Assembly: GCA_963995505.1 (NCBI GenBank)
Contig: OZ023197.1
Location: 10,095,827-10,159,826, forward strand
Source: Hypericum androsaemum
Lineage: Eukaryota; Streptophyta; Magnoliopsida; Malpighiales; Hypericaceae
Length of the DNA stretch: 64,000 bases
Direction of reading: 5' to 3'
Positions within the stretch are counted from its first letter, which is position 1, and each line of letters opens with the position of its first letter. Below, one piece after another: positions 1 to 9,650 of this stretch. The position numbers and the translations under genes are program-made. Under the pieces are notes generated by a model that was given only the letters and a program-made list of their open reading frames with translations, ran no database searches and was not told the origin of the DNA.

Positions 1-267
1 TTACATCACTTCGAAGCCAATTTTCATTCACATCGAGAATTGATTTTTTGCAAGTGTCATTCAATATTACGAAACTTTCTCAACGTGTTTCGCATTGATC
101 ATACTGACACCCAAAACCAATGGGCGTGACTTACATTAGCTCAAAATTTCTAATAGATTATATTTAATTAGAATTCTCTTTCTAATTAACTTCTTAGGCC
201 CAAACCCAACATACACCTATATGTTGGGCCAACTTTCTCGATGAATTAAAAATCTAATTCTCCAACA
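1..267 (-). mobile_element. Copia-type LTR fragment inside the RLK-1 intron
   Basis: On the minus strand this begins TGTTGGAGAATTAGATTTTT, a start like that of many plant copia LTRs, and it continues AT-rich to the window edge. From about 268 on, the sequence aligns with the 3' part of the RLK-2 intron (12370-12626), so the LTR appears to sit within the RLK-1 intron. The other end and the target duplication lie outside the window. A solo LTR or the edge of a whole element are both possible. Confidence 0.5.
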
Positions 268-424
268 AAAGTCACATGCAATTTGCCTTCCACAGATTCT
301 CCAACTATATGACAAAGAAAACTGATTCCAGATTCAGTTAAATTATGTTTTGTGTAGAGTCGTAGGAATGACAAGAGTTGAGATAATTCGAGCAATGATG
401 TTGATGTGAACTCTTGATATGCAG

Positions 425-849
425 AATATGAATTAGGTGCTATTACTTCTAAAGAGGGTGACATTTATAGCTACGAGATCTTGCTATTGGAGATGTTCTC
501 TGGAAGGCGACCAACTGATGACATCTTCATAGACGGGTTAAATCTTATCAATTTTATCAAGGAGGCTTTACCAGAAAGAGTGATGCAAGTTGCAGATCCA
601 GTTCATTCTTTAAGAGATGCTGATGAAACAAGAGCAGCTTCAAGTTCAACTCCACCCGCGAGAGGATATGAGCTGAGTTGTTCGATATCTGTTATGGAGA
701 TTGGAGTTTTATGCTCGGAAGAATTACCTAACCAATGCGCAAACCTCGGGGATGTGCTGAGGAAAGTTCACAGGGTCAATGATACTTTTCTGAGGGCGCA
801 GTTGAGTGAAGCTAGGCACCGAGCACCCTATGCAAGACGCAGGTACTAA
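425..849 (+). CDS. RLK-1: LRR-XII receptor kinase, second exon only
   Basis: This is the C-terminal kinase exon of an LRR receptor-like kinase. The upstream exon (signal peptide, LRRs, transmembrane helix, most of the kinase) is outside the window. The acceptor TATGCAG ends at 424. The first codon is split, G from exon 1 plus AA here, restoring the Glu of the kinase APE motif, as in the paralogues. The frame is open to TAA at 847-849 and covers kinase subdomains VIII to XI: GDIYSYEILLLEMFSGRRP, then a Ser/Thr-rich stretch and the LGDVLRKVHRV segment, ending in ARRRY. A Gly of RLK-2 is Glu here (YSYE for YGYG). Whether the gene works depends on exon 1. Intron sequence alignable to RLK-2 occupies 268-424. 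Confidence 0.85.
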
Positions 850-1920
850 TCGTTCGGTTGATGATACCTTTTTTGGCTTGGCTTAGATCTGTTTGTGAAA
901 TGTTATGATTATAAGCATGGAACTCAATTTTTGTTTGATTTATACTATCTGGTATTCAACTTATTGGGACAACTAATGCAGAGAAATCTGATAGGTAGCA
1001 GAGCTCTCCTAAGAAGTATTTAACACTGCCACGTTAATTCAAACTCGATAACTGATTAAGCTGGAACAATGCCGTAACTCGTCGATTTAAGTTATTGTTA
1101 TTTGAAACTCATTTTATGTTAGCAATTAATGGCCTGGAAAACGTTTACGGTGGTATCGTTCAAGGCCCATTTACATCAATTACTTGAGACCTCGCTGGTA
1201 AAATCTTTGTACACTATAAAATTGGAATCCAAATCCTTGCCGGTAACGTTCAAGGCCTATTATTCTCAAACAAGCACAGAACAAGTAACATGTCAGCAAA
1301 GAAGAAGAAAGCAACTGACAAATTGTTATGGTCTTCTAGTGATGGCGCATCATGAACCTATCAGAATTGGAGCTTTTCCTCTCAACCATTTGAACAGCTG
1401 CGACACCGCAACGCAACCCCAATTTAATCTGCTCGCAATCAACGTTACCAAGCTGTTTTCCTCTCCCATGTGCAGCATCCCTATAAAACACACACCCAAA
1501 ACCAAAGGCAACAGGAAGGAAACAGCGAGACAAAGAAAACAAAACAAAGAAAGGATCCTACCACGGCAACGACTTTCTTAGTAGTAAAGTAAATCTTTGG
1601 ACTAGACACTAGAATTTGGATCGTCCTTTGATGGAGGCGTGATCTGGATTGTGAGGTAACTAAAATTTCAAACACTTAATTAGCCCTAAGATTGTTAAGA
1701 AAATGTGGGAAACTTTAGTAGAAAACACAAAAAATATTGATGTGTAGCTGCGTTGGATTGTGCACGGACACTAAATCGCCCCTTCAGTGCGACGAGGGAA
1801 AATCTCTAGGCTGTCCACGTGTCATGGACCATATCAAATAGCTGAAATGGCGCGCGTGTTTAAGTGGGCATTTTAGGTATTTTTTTTCTCTTCCCTTATT
1901 TTTACTTCGTTTTAATTTTT
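850..1920. other. RLK-1 downstream flank, no gene
   Basis: The first part aligns with the downstream flank of RLK-2: a GCTTGGCTTGATCTGTTTG-like stretch near 880-900 and 'gttcaaggcc' stretches near 1160 and 1240 also occur after RLK-2. A 150-residue open frame at 1129-1581 has Lys/Arg/Gln-rich composition and no recognisable domain, and I do not call it. From 1600 to 1920 nothing is recognisable apart from a short GC-rich patch near 1780-1860. Confidence 0.5.
935..1085 (-). mobile_element. Degenerate tRNA-derived SINE, same family as 8301-8482
   Basis: Read on the plus strand it parallels the better-preserved SINE at 8301-8482: CTGGTATTCAACTTATTGGG matches CTTGGTATCCGGCCTACTGGG, AAGAAGTATTTAACAC matches CAAGTATTTAACAC, and TGATTAAGCTGGAACAA matches TGATTAAACTAGAACAA. 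The B-box region is mutated (AATTCAAACTCGATAAC). No target duplication was recognised. Confidence 0.55.
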
Positions 1921-2432
1921 TGGTTGGGAAGCAATAACTTATTACTCCGGAGTTTGATTGAGGTGATTCAAGTTGCTGTACAAAGCTAAGTGTTTATCTA
2001 CAACTTTGTAGTTTATGACTTCTCCAAGTTCAGAGTGGAAGGATGTCGGAAATATTTTGAAGTCAAAAGTCGGTCGAGTTACAATCGACTGATTTTGGTT
2101 GGGAGCCACAACTTTTTATTTTGGAGTCCGATTGATGTGATTCAAATTGTTTGCGAAGCTGAGATATATATCTACAACTTTGTAGTTTATAACTTTTCCA
2201 AATTAAGAGTATTAGGATGTCGAAAATTTATTTGAAGTCAAAAGTCGATCGAGTTATGGTCAACTAATTTCAGTTGGGAGCCACAAATTTTACTCTGGAG
2301 TCCGATTAAGTTGATTCAAGTTGATGTGTGAAGTTGAAAAGTATATCTACAACTTTGTAGTCCATGACTTCACCAAATTCAGAGTGTAAGGGTGTCGAAA
2401 ATATGTTTGAAGTTAATAATCGACCGAGTTAC
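1921..2432 (+). repeat. 174-176 bp tandem repeat, about three copies
   Basis: Three diverged monomers start at TGGTTGGGAAGC (1921), TGGTTGGGAGCC (2097) and AGTTGGGAGCC (about 2271). Each holds a TCTACAACTTTGTAG core at 1997, 2171 and 2346, giving periods of 174 and 175 bp. The core TACAACTTTGTA is itself palindromic. The length is typical of plant satellite monomers. It may instead be an LTR-internal array, because the chromovirus LTRs in this window also carry roughly 182-bp repeats with a CTACAACTTT core. Confidence 0.75.
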
Positions 2433-2444
2433 AAACCCAGGGTA

Positions 2445-2868
2445 TATCAAATGGCATGCTGAGGTTATTCCAAATGGCATGCCCAGATATCTCAAATGGC
2501 ATGCCCAGATTATGTCAAATGACATGCCCAGGTTATATCAAATAGCAGCCTAGGTTATGTCAAATGGCATGCCCACTTATTATGTAATAAAATTTATAAT
2601 TAATTATATAATTAATCAAAGACAGCCCGGTTATAAGACAGCTCGGTTACGATAAAATAGAATATCCGGTTACGTAAAATGGCACGACTGATTATGTTAA
2701 AATGGCAGATCCAGTTATATCCAAATGGCATGCCCGATTAATATTTAATAAAATTTATAATATATTAAATAATTTATCAAATGGTAGTCCCAATTAGGTA
2801 AAATGGCATGTCCGGTAACGTAAAATGGCATGCTTGATTATGACTAAATGGTAGGTCCGATTAAGATA
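2445..2868 (+). repeat. Imperfect 22-24 bp minisatellite, TCAAATGGCATGCCCAGGTTATG-like
   Basis: About a dozen degenerate units built on AAATGGCATGCCC plus GGTTATGT/GATTATGT run from 2445 to about 2868. They are interrupted twice by AT-rich spacers that resemble each other (TAATAAAATTTATAATTAATT near 2585 and TAATAAAATTTATAATATATT near 2748), which suggests a higher-order repeat. It directly follows the 174-bp array. Confidence 0.75.
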
Positions 2869-4179
2869 ATATTTTAAAAAATAATAATAATTGTAGGATC
2901 CCTCTGCCAAGCGTCCATTTGACCTTTTTGCTCTTCCATTTGCGCTCTCCCGGACGGAACAAAAAATATGCTCCCATATCAAATCCATATCTATGTGTAA
3001 CGGCACACAATATTTAGGATTATTTCAGTTGTAGGTGTCGCCCGAGCATCAAACGATTCCTTCTAAGTATTAAACTTAGGTAACGAATAACTAACAATAA
3101 TACAACAATATGAGAGAACCCAAGGAAGGACAAGTAAATATTAATTTTCTAACCTCTTTCTTAACTCATGCAACTATAACATTATATAATGGAGAATCAT
3201 TAAAAATATTTACATAAATTCACATAATGGTAAATTAAAAATAGTTTTAAATATGACCGTTACACGAATTTATTTGATTTAAATACATTAAACTTTTGAA
3301 ATACCATAATTTTTCAACATATAATTGGGTCAAGATAAACATGTCTAGCTAATCCATTTGATTGGTTAAATATGTTACCTTGTATTTATAATAAAATCTC
3401 TATCTTAAAAAAAAGCATGGAAATTGCTGTTTTATTTGTTATTTTTTCTTAACAATATTAATTATGATTTCTCTAACTTTCTATGCCTGTATTTTTTTTG
3501 GTTTTCGTTTTCGCAATAAAAATTTGAGTTCCATGTGAAGTTGGTTAAGTTAGTGTGATTCGTTTTCACCAAAAAAAAGTTAGTGTGATTCGTTCAACGT
3601 ATACAATAACTTAGAATTTGACGTCTTTTAAATTGCAAACCCTACTCTCTTAAACAATCTGAAAATAAAAGCTTTACTCTCTTAGGCTAACAATGTGACA
3701 CACAATACTTTCAAAAGAAAAAAACAAAGTGCCACATAAGAGAGCTAAAGAAGGGAAATTACATTGCTCTAAAGGATAACAATGTTAATTGCTTCAGTGG
3801 TTCTTTGTGCACTTCGTCATTCTTCGACACTAGTTCTTCTCATTTTGAATTTATCAAAGAAAAAAGTTCTTCTCATGTTGAAGTTCAAAATTTGAACTAT
3901 CTTAATGTACTCAAATCCTAGCTTTATTAGACAAGGTGTAATCTGTTTTTAATAAGAACATCAACCTATTCATTAAAAAACCAAAACCTGATTTTATTTT
4001 TGATAAATAGCTCGTATTCATTACGAAGAAAATTTGTCAAAATAACAAGTTATTACACTTACTATTTGTTATATCCATAATAAGCACATATGTAAAAACC
4101 GAAATCTGTTTCAATGGCTTTTTAGTTTGATTTTACAAATGTCATATTATATATGTTAAAAAATATCTGGTTTGAGTTG
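2869..4179. other. AT-rich intergenic stretch without recognisable genes
   Basis: Only short chance open frames occur. The single local oddity is a short direct repeat AGTTAGTGTGATTCGTT near 3550 and 3580. I see no gene, RNA or element boundary before the target duplication at 4180. Confidence 0.5.
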
Positions 4180-4188
4180 GTTGTATCG

Positions 4189-5355
4189 GATTTTTTTGTC
4201 TGTAGGGCATTACTATTCATGGTTTATAGTGAAAATGGTGTTCAAAAAATTTTATTTGTGAAAACGGTATCCACGTCGGACCAACAACTAAAAAAGTCAG
4301 ATCTTGGACCAAGATCTGACTTTTTAAGTCATCCTCACCAAGATCTGACTTTTTATGTCGAATCACGGATGCGGCTTAAAAAGTCAGATCTTGGTAGGAT
4401 CTGACTTAAAAAGTCGGATGTTAGTAAAATAGGCATAAAGTGCTTTCGGCTTGGTGGTCAAAAGTGCCACATCTTACTATGATCATTTGTTCAATTCCAA
4501 CTTTTTTCCAACCTTATTTTTACTATCCAACATGCATATATTATATTAAATAAATTAAATTCTAATAACTAGACAAAGAATTCTTGATAGCTAAATTATT
4601 CACCTTAATTTTATTTTACTTAATCATTCACCTTAATTATAATGGGTAAAAAAATTTCAATCAAAAAAATATAAAATAATTGAGTTGTCATAGTGATAAA
4701 TTTTATTCGATGTGATGCGTTAAAACTAGTCTACTCATCATATTATTTTAAAACTTTGGATCGTGGACTAAAATTTTAACAATATTTTACTCTACTAATT
4801 CTCAAAATTAAAATTTCAAAAAATTTATACTCGTCAAACAAAATTCTCTCTCGAAGCTACTAATATTTTTTCCATTATAATCGATAATTGGTCAAATAAG
4901 TTTTCTTATTAAAAAAATTGTTGAACTCAAGTATTTAACCTATGACCTTACTCTCAAGGACCACAATTTAGGCCAAATCAGCTATCAAGAATTTCTTGGC
5001 TAGTTAATACAATTTAATATAATATTTATGTTGAATTGTAAAAAACAAGATTGCAAAAAAGTTGTTTGAAGTTGGAATCGAACCAATGACCATGGATTAA
5101 GAAGTGGCACCTTTGACCACCAGGCCAAAAGTGCATTATGCCTATTTATCCAGCATCCGACTTTTTAAGTAGGATCCGTGATTTGACATAAAAGATCGAA
5201 TCTTGGTAAGGAAGACTTAAAAAGTCGGATCTTATTCCAAGATCTGACTTTTTAGTTATTGGGGTCCGACGTGGACACCACTTTTACAAAATTTTAAAAT
5301 CGAACATCATTTTCACAAAAATATCCGAACAATAACACCGGAGAGACTTTTTCCC
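4189..5355. mobile_element. Non-autonomous MULE with long TIRs and 9-bp TSD
   Basis: Perfect 9-bp target duplications GTTGTATCG flank the element at 4180-4188 and 5356-5364. The ends are inverted repeats of roughly 330 bp. The left arm (about 4189-4560) and the reverse complement of the right arm share 'gaaaatg(g/a)tgttc', TCCACGTCGGACC, AAAAAGTCAGATCTTGG and 'aaaaagtcggatg'. The centre (4560-5000) is AT-rich with no transposase. Within the arms AAGTCAGATCTTGG recurs in both orientations, including a near-perfect palindrome at about 4290-4325. A tRNA-like stretch lies in both arms. Nine-base duplications with long TIRs are the Mutator hallmark. It must have been moved by a transposase encoded elsewhere. 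Confidence 0.85.
5074..5127 (-). other. tRNA-like A/B box sequence inside the MULE right TIR
   Basis: On the minus strand TGGCCTGGTGGTCA (5114-5127) resembles a Pol III A box, and GGTTCGATTCC (5074-5084) matches the B-box consensus GGTTCRANYCC exactly. Their starts are about 43 bases apart, close to the tRNA spacing. The left arm has a decayed counterpart around 4447-4500 (CGGCTTGGTGGTCA, TGTTCAATTCC). It does not fold into an obvious complete tRNA, so I treat it as a tRNA or SINE relic. Confidence 0.6.
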
Positions 5356-5404
5356 GTTGTATCGTGGACGACTCAAAAACATAGTGGACGACTTAATTGT
5401 TTCT

Positions 5405-5530
5405 TTCTTTCCAACTACGAAGTTGGTCGTGGTGATGCAGATAGTGTGTAGGGTCACAATCTGGAATTAAGGCAGACATCGTTGACTGAAAATGACCTTA
5501 GAGAACCCAATTTTGGACTAAGTATAGCCC
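5405..5530 (+). repeat. Diverged copy of the GATGCAGATAGTG repeat
   Basis: TCGTGGTGATGCAGATAGTG, then 'tctggaatta' and 'gactgaaaatgacc', match the better-preserved units at about 6685 and 8233. It shows that the downstream duplication family has at least three members here. The remainder up to 5700 has no recognisable feature. Confidence 0.6.
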
Positions 5531-5766
5531 ATCTAAATTTTTTAGATAATTCAAATCATGTGATAATCCATAATCGAAAAGAACTGATTTTTGGTGAACT
5601 TTATGCTAATTAGATAAAATGAATATAATATAGTTGATTTCTTTATGATTCTTTTCAAAGATATTTGTATGAAATTTTTTATTGTTTGATGTTAGAGTGC
5701 GTGTTCAATTGAGTAATTGAGATACGGGATTGACTCTGCCTTTTGGCCTGGTACTGCGACGGGACA

Positions 5767-5805
5767 CCCCCACCCCCCACCCCCCACCCCCCACCCCCCA
5801 CCCCC
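5767..5805. repeat. (CCCCCCA)n microsatellite, G-rich on the minus strand
   Basis: Six runs of five or six C separated by single A. The minus strand therefore has six runs of five or six G with one-base loops, an ideal intramolecular G-quadruplex pattern. It lies just upstream of the LINE RNase H remnant. Confidence 0.9.
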
Positions 5806-5819
5806 TCATTATGGGAGTA

Positions 5820-6646
5820 TGCTCGTGTCCTGAGGGACCGGATTACTCCAACCCCATCTCGACGCGAGATCTTGGTATCTTGGCAGCGACCTGCGGAGGG
5901 CTTCGTCAAACTCAAAACAGATGAAGCTTCGATGGACAACCCGAGTCCTGCAGGTGCTAGAGATGTCATCCGCGACTCAGGTCTTTTTTGGGTGTCTGGC
6001 TTCGCAAAAGGCATTGGGAGTTGTACTTCTTTGGCTGTGGAACTCTGGGGCTTGAGCTAATATGGGAGAGGTCCAGGTGGATATGGACTCGTCACTCACC
6101 ATTCTCTGTGTAGGATGGGATGTGGACCAAGCCCATCCACTAGCAACACTGATCTTGAAGGCGCGGGAGCTACTAGAGAGGAACTGGGAGACCGACATCC
6201 AGCACACCTGGTGTGAAGGAAACCGAGTGGCGGACGCACCTCCAAGCATGCACTGGAGATTTCACACGATTATGTTATTTATGATGTACCTATAGACTCG
6301 AGATGTATCTAGATAATTTGCGGAGAGTTAGCCTCCCTCACTGTACTCGTGCGGCTAGTGATAAGTTGCGGGGATCAGATCCAGCAGTATCAACGTCAAG
6401 ACTGGTCACATTGACCTTGCCGATGTGCTCTTTCCCTCTCGGAGCGGGTTTTTCAACTGGGTTTTTACCGCTAAAGGCTTTTACTGAGATCGACGGTCGC
6501 AACCTCGAAAGAGTGAATTCCGTTACTGAGGCCAGTAGACATCAGGATGAGGAGTTGCACAACCCTCTATTTCTCATACTGATGTATTTGTAATTATTTT
6601 TCGTATTTATATAAAGACATGATGCCACCATTTTCATTAAAAAAAA
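5820..6646 (+). pseudogene. LINE remnant: RNase H domain and 3' tail
   Basis: The frame from about 5850 reads WQRPAEGFVKLKTDEAS, then AGARDVIRDSG and SLAVELWGL, and stops at 6060. It resumes in another frame from 6062 with VQVDMDSS and later NRVADA. This is the order of the type-I RNase H domain at the end of plant L1-type LINE polyproteins: 'KLNTDGA' first Asp, 'AELWGL' Glu, 'VEVDS' Asp, then 'GNRVADAL'. The catalytic Asp and Glu are recognisable, but the usual Gly after the first Asp is Glu. Stops and a frame change make it dead. The tail runs to an A8 tract at about 6639-6646, likely the poly(A) end. ORF1 and the reverse transcriptase are absent. Confidence 0.75.
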
Positions 6647-7003
6647 CTACAAAGTCCGTCGTACCCCGCAAAGAAAAACTACAAAGTTCGTGGTTGTGAT
6701 GCAGATAGTGGTAGAGATAGTGGTAGGGTCCCATTCTGGAATTAGGAACAAATCGTGGACTGAAAATGACCGCCAAAATGTCCATTTCGGACCATAATTA
6801 ATGTTTCAAAAAAGGAACTAAAGTGAGACCTAGGATTCTTCCCGTTTTCTAGTTTACGATCCGATCGTTGATCGGACTAGAAGCTTATTAAATAAAATAA
6901 TATATTCATTATAATTAATATTAAAATTTGTATGATTATAAATCTAATCTAATTTTATTCCAAATTTTATAATTGACAGGTATTAATAGTTTAATTATTT
7001 TTA

Positions 7004-8191
7004 GGAAAAATTATTCTCAAGTTTCTCGGGTTTATTTAAATATTTCCAAAAATTTCCTATGTTTGCGAAAAATGTGCCGACATCCTTCTTGTTTGATTTT
7101 ATTATACTTTCGAATTCCTGACTCACGTTAATAGTTTTTTTTCTTTTTTGTCATTAAAATGACAAAAATACTTTTTAAATATTTTTATCTCCTTCAATAT
7201 GACACTTATACCCTTCTAATTAGAAAAACAAAGAATAAAAAAAAATAATCAGCGTCGGTCATCTTCTTCCTCCCTCTTGGCTGTCTTCGGCAACAATCTC
7301 CGAGCAGATTAAAGGTGGGATTTTGAATTGAAATTTTATTCCCTATTTGGACATGAAGTTTGGAGCTTTCGAGCTGGGAGGCTCCAATGGCGGCGGCAAT
7401 CTTCGCCTCCAGTCCGGAATGACATCGAGGGATTGTGGGGCCAGAGAAGAGGGACCGACCACCGTCGCTGACTTCCGGTCTTCCCATCGCCCTCCCTCCC
7501 ACTTCCATCCCTCCCTCCCTCCCAAAATCCTTAAAATCCCAAAATCAAATAGAGGCGCAAGAAGAAGAAGAAGAATCACAGAACTTCGTCGATTCGCAGA
7601 ACTCCGAGACCGACAATGAGGTCGTTCCCAGACCCCTCTGTACCTCGACGGGTGGGGGAATTAATAATTGGAATGGATTGGGGTTCTTCGTGGAAGGTGG
7701 GGGAATTAAGCTCAAGCCCAGGTGGGAGTTTGATCGAAACATGTCCTCCAGGTGGCTGGTGACCTCGAGCCCAGGCTCGTCGTCATCTTCTTCCTGGGCC
7801 TTGAAGTTCGTTGGTGTCGGCGTTGGGAAAATGACCGGAGCATTAGATTTCCAGAAGAAGGGGAGTTTCGATCCAGGCCCACCCGCTCAAAATCGACAAC
7901 GTTTCAAGATTTGTGGTCGTCATCCCAGGATTTGTGGTCGTTGTCCCGGGCTTTTCGTTGGTAGGGTTGAGGATAGTGGTGACCGGAGGAGCGGGAAGGA
8001 GACGAAGGAGATGATTTTTTTCCTGATATTTTTGTCATTTTAATGACAAAAATGAAAAAAAAACTGTTGATGTCAAGAAGGATCGAAAGTATAATAAAAT
8101 CAAACAAAAAGAACGTCTGATGTATTTTGCAAACAGAAAAAACTTTATAGTATATTTAAGCAAATTCAAAGGATTTGAGAATAATTTTTTC
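7004..8191. mobile_element. Pack-MULE-like element with 9-bp TSD and GC-rich cargo
   Basis: TSD TTATTTTTA occurs at 6995-7003 and 8192-8200, and the unoccupied site is visible at 8735-8743 in the neighbouring repeat copy. TIRs of about 180 bp begin GGAAAAATTATTCTC and include TTGATTTTATTATACTTTCG and the palindrome TTTTGTCATTTTAATGACAAAA. The core (about 7250-8010) is much richer in GC than its surroundings and has the look of plant exon or 5'-UTR sequence (CT-rich stretch, AAGAAGAAGAAGAAG, a 202-codon open frame at 7435-8043 running into the TIR). I do not recognise the source gene. The frame contains low-complexity Ser runs and is probably not a working protein. Confidence 0.8.
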
Positions 8192-8300
8192 TTATTTTTA
8201 ATATAATAACACTCAAAAATAGTTTTTCCAAAGTTCGCGGTGGTGATGCAGATAGTGGTAGAGATAGTGGTAGGGTCCCATTCTGGAATTAGGCACAAAT

Positions 8301-8482
8301 TTTTTTTTTGGTTTATAACTACTTGGTATCCGGCCTACTGGGTCTACTAATCTAAATTCGAGTCGGGTAGAACCTTTAAAAGGGGGGCAAAACTCTCCCA
8401 ACAAGTATTTAACACAGATGCGTTCCCAAAGACTCGAACCCGAGACCTTGATTAAACTAGAACAACTTCTTCACCAGCTAAT
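8301..8482 (-). mobile_element. tRNA-derived SINE with 12-bp TSD
   Basis: The target duplication TTAGGCACAAAT lies at 8289-8300 and 8483-8494. On the minus strand the body starts 'tagctggtgaagaagttg', has GGTCTCGGGTTCGAGTC containing a Pol III B box (GGTTCGAGTC), and ends in an A-rich tail (T9 at 8301-8309 on the plus strand). The equivalent site in the other repeat copy (about 6745-6760) is empty. About 180 bp with an internal Pol III promoter and poly(A) is the standard plant SINE structure. Confidence 0.85.
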
Positions 8483-8780
8483 TTAGGCACAAATCATGGA
8501 TCGAAAATGACCGCCAAAATGTCCATTTCGGACCATAATTAATGTTTCAAAAACGAACTAAAGTGAGACCTAGGATTCTTCCCGTTTCCTAGTTTACGAT
8601 CCGATCGTTGATTGGACTAGAAGCTCATTAAATAAAATAATATATTCATTATAATTAGTATTAAAATGTAAATGATTATAAATGTAATCTAATTTTATTG
8701 CAAAATTTATAATTGACAAGTATTAATAGTTTAATTATTTTTAATATAATAACACTCAAAAATACTTTTTCCAAAGTTTT

Positions 8781-9650
8781 TTTGAATATTTTGTCTTGAC
8801 CTACCAGTAAACCGGTGGTCAATGTCGTTTAAATTAACATATGAAAAACATAATTAGGCAACATTGAAATAGTAGAGAATATTCAAAAAATATGTATATA
8901 AATAAATATTGAATGAATAATTTTTGAGAGAAATAAAAAAAATCTTTATAGAATTTTATTATGGTTTGGGAGAAAATAACAATATCTTCTTGTATACTAC
9001 AGTGGAAGTGTGTTCCTCTCTTATAGTTGCTTCGTCGCATTCGAGATTAATCACCAAATTCGATACAATCAAATGTGCTTGCATAGATAGCGGCTCAGGA
9101 CATCTTTGTTTCAATGAGGCTATGGGAATTCGATTTCCCCTAAGGAAGGTATTATGAAAGGAAGTTGATTATGAATTATTAATAAGGCTGAAATGAATTC
9201 TTCCTCGGTCAATGTCCAAGCGGTTATTGGGGACACGTAAATTCGTTGGCAATATATCTAATAAGCCATGGTTCCTACAATGATAAAACCCCTTGATACT
9301 ATCAAAATCAATATTGATACAGAAAAGAATAGAGTCGAGTCAAATACAGAAAAGAGTTCAAATTTTTGCTCTACTTGTTATTTATTTGATTTTTTTTTAC
9401 AAATTTAGATTAGGATTTTACTAATAATTTTGATTCCGGGCCATATTTGAAAGTATAAAGTCTAACAAAAAGAAAGCAAAATGGAAAGAGAAAATAACAT
9501 AGCGTGCGGATCACATCGAAAAGTACAAGACTTAGAACAGGGACTAAAGTAGTCATCTAAACCATATTTATAGCTGTCTTCGGTGTCATTAATCTCATTA
9601 CCAACAACTCCTAAACTTGCTCAATCTAACCAAACTCACTTCTGATCCCA
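8781..9650 (+). promoter_or_regulatory. RLK-2 upstream region with candidate TATA box
   Basis: No gene is seen. TATTTATAG at 9565-9573 lies 78-86 bases upstream of the RLK-2 ATG. RLK-3 has a TATATATAG in the same relative position (24179-24187), which supports this as the core promoter. The stretch from 8781 to 9500 is AT-rich with no recognised element. Confidence 0.5.

Larger units (their letters stand above)
6665..8780 (+). repeat. Two-copy direct repeat, each copy hit by a transposon
   Basis: Copy 1 is 6685-7003 plus 8201-8231, and copy 2 is 8232 to about 8780. Both share GATGCAGATAGTGGTAGAG, GACCGCCAAAATGTCCATTT, GAGACCTAGGATTCTTCCC and 'ataataacactcaaaaata'. Copy 1 carries a MULE (7004-8191) that copy 2 lacks. 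Copy 2 carries a SINE (8301-8482) that copy 1 lacks. Each copy is thus the empty site for the other's insertion. Origin and coding potential are unknown. Confidence 0.85.

Noticed and set aside
1129..1581. 150-residue open frame downstream of RLK-1
   Set aside because: Low-complexity Lys/Arg/Gln composition, no domain, and overlap with duplicated non-coding flank; probably chance.
5074..5127. Functional tRNA gene
   Set aside because: A and B boxes are present, but acceptor and anticodon stems are not evident, and the sequence lies within a transposon arm.
7435..8043. 202-codon open frame in the MULE
   Set aside because: It runs from GC-rich cargo into the terminal repeat and has low-complexity content. 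I report it as part of the element, not as a gene.
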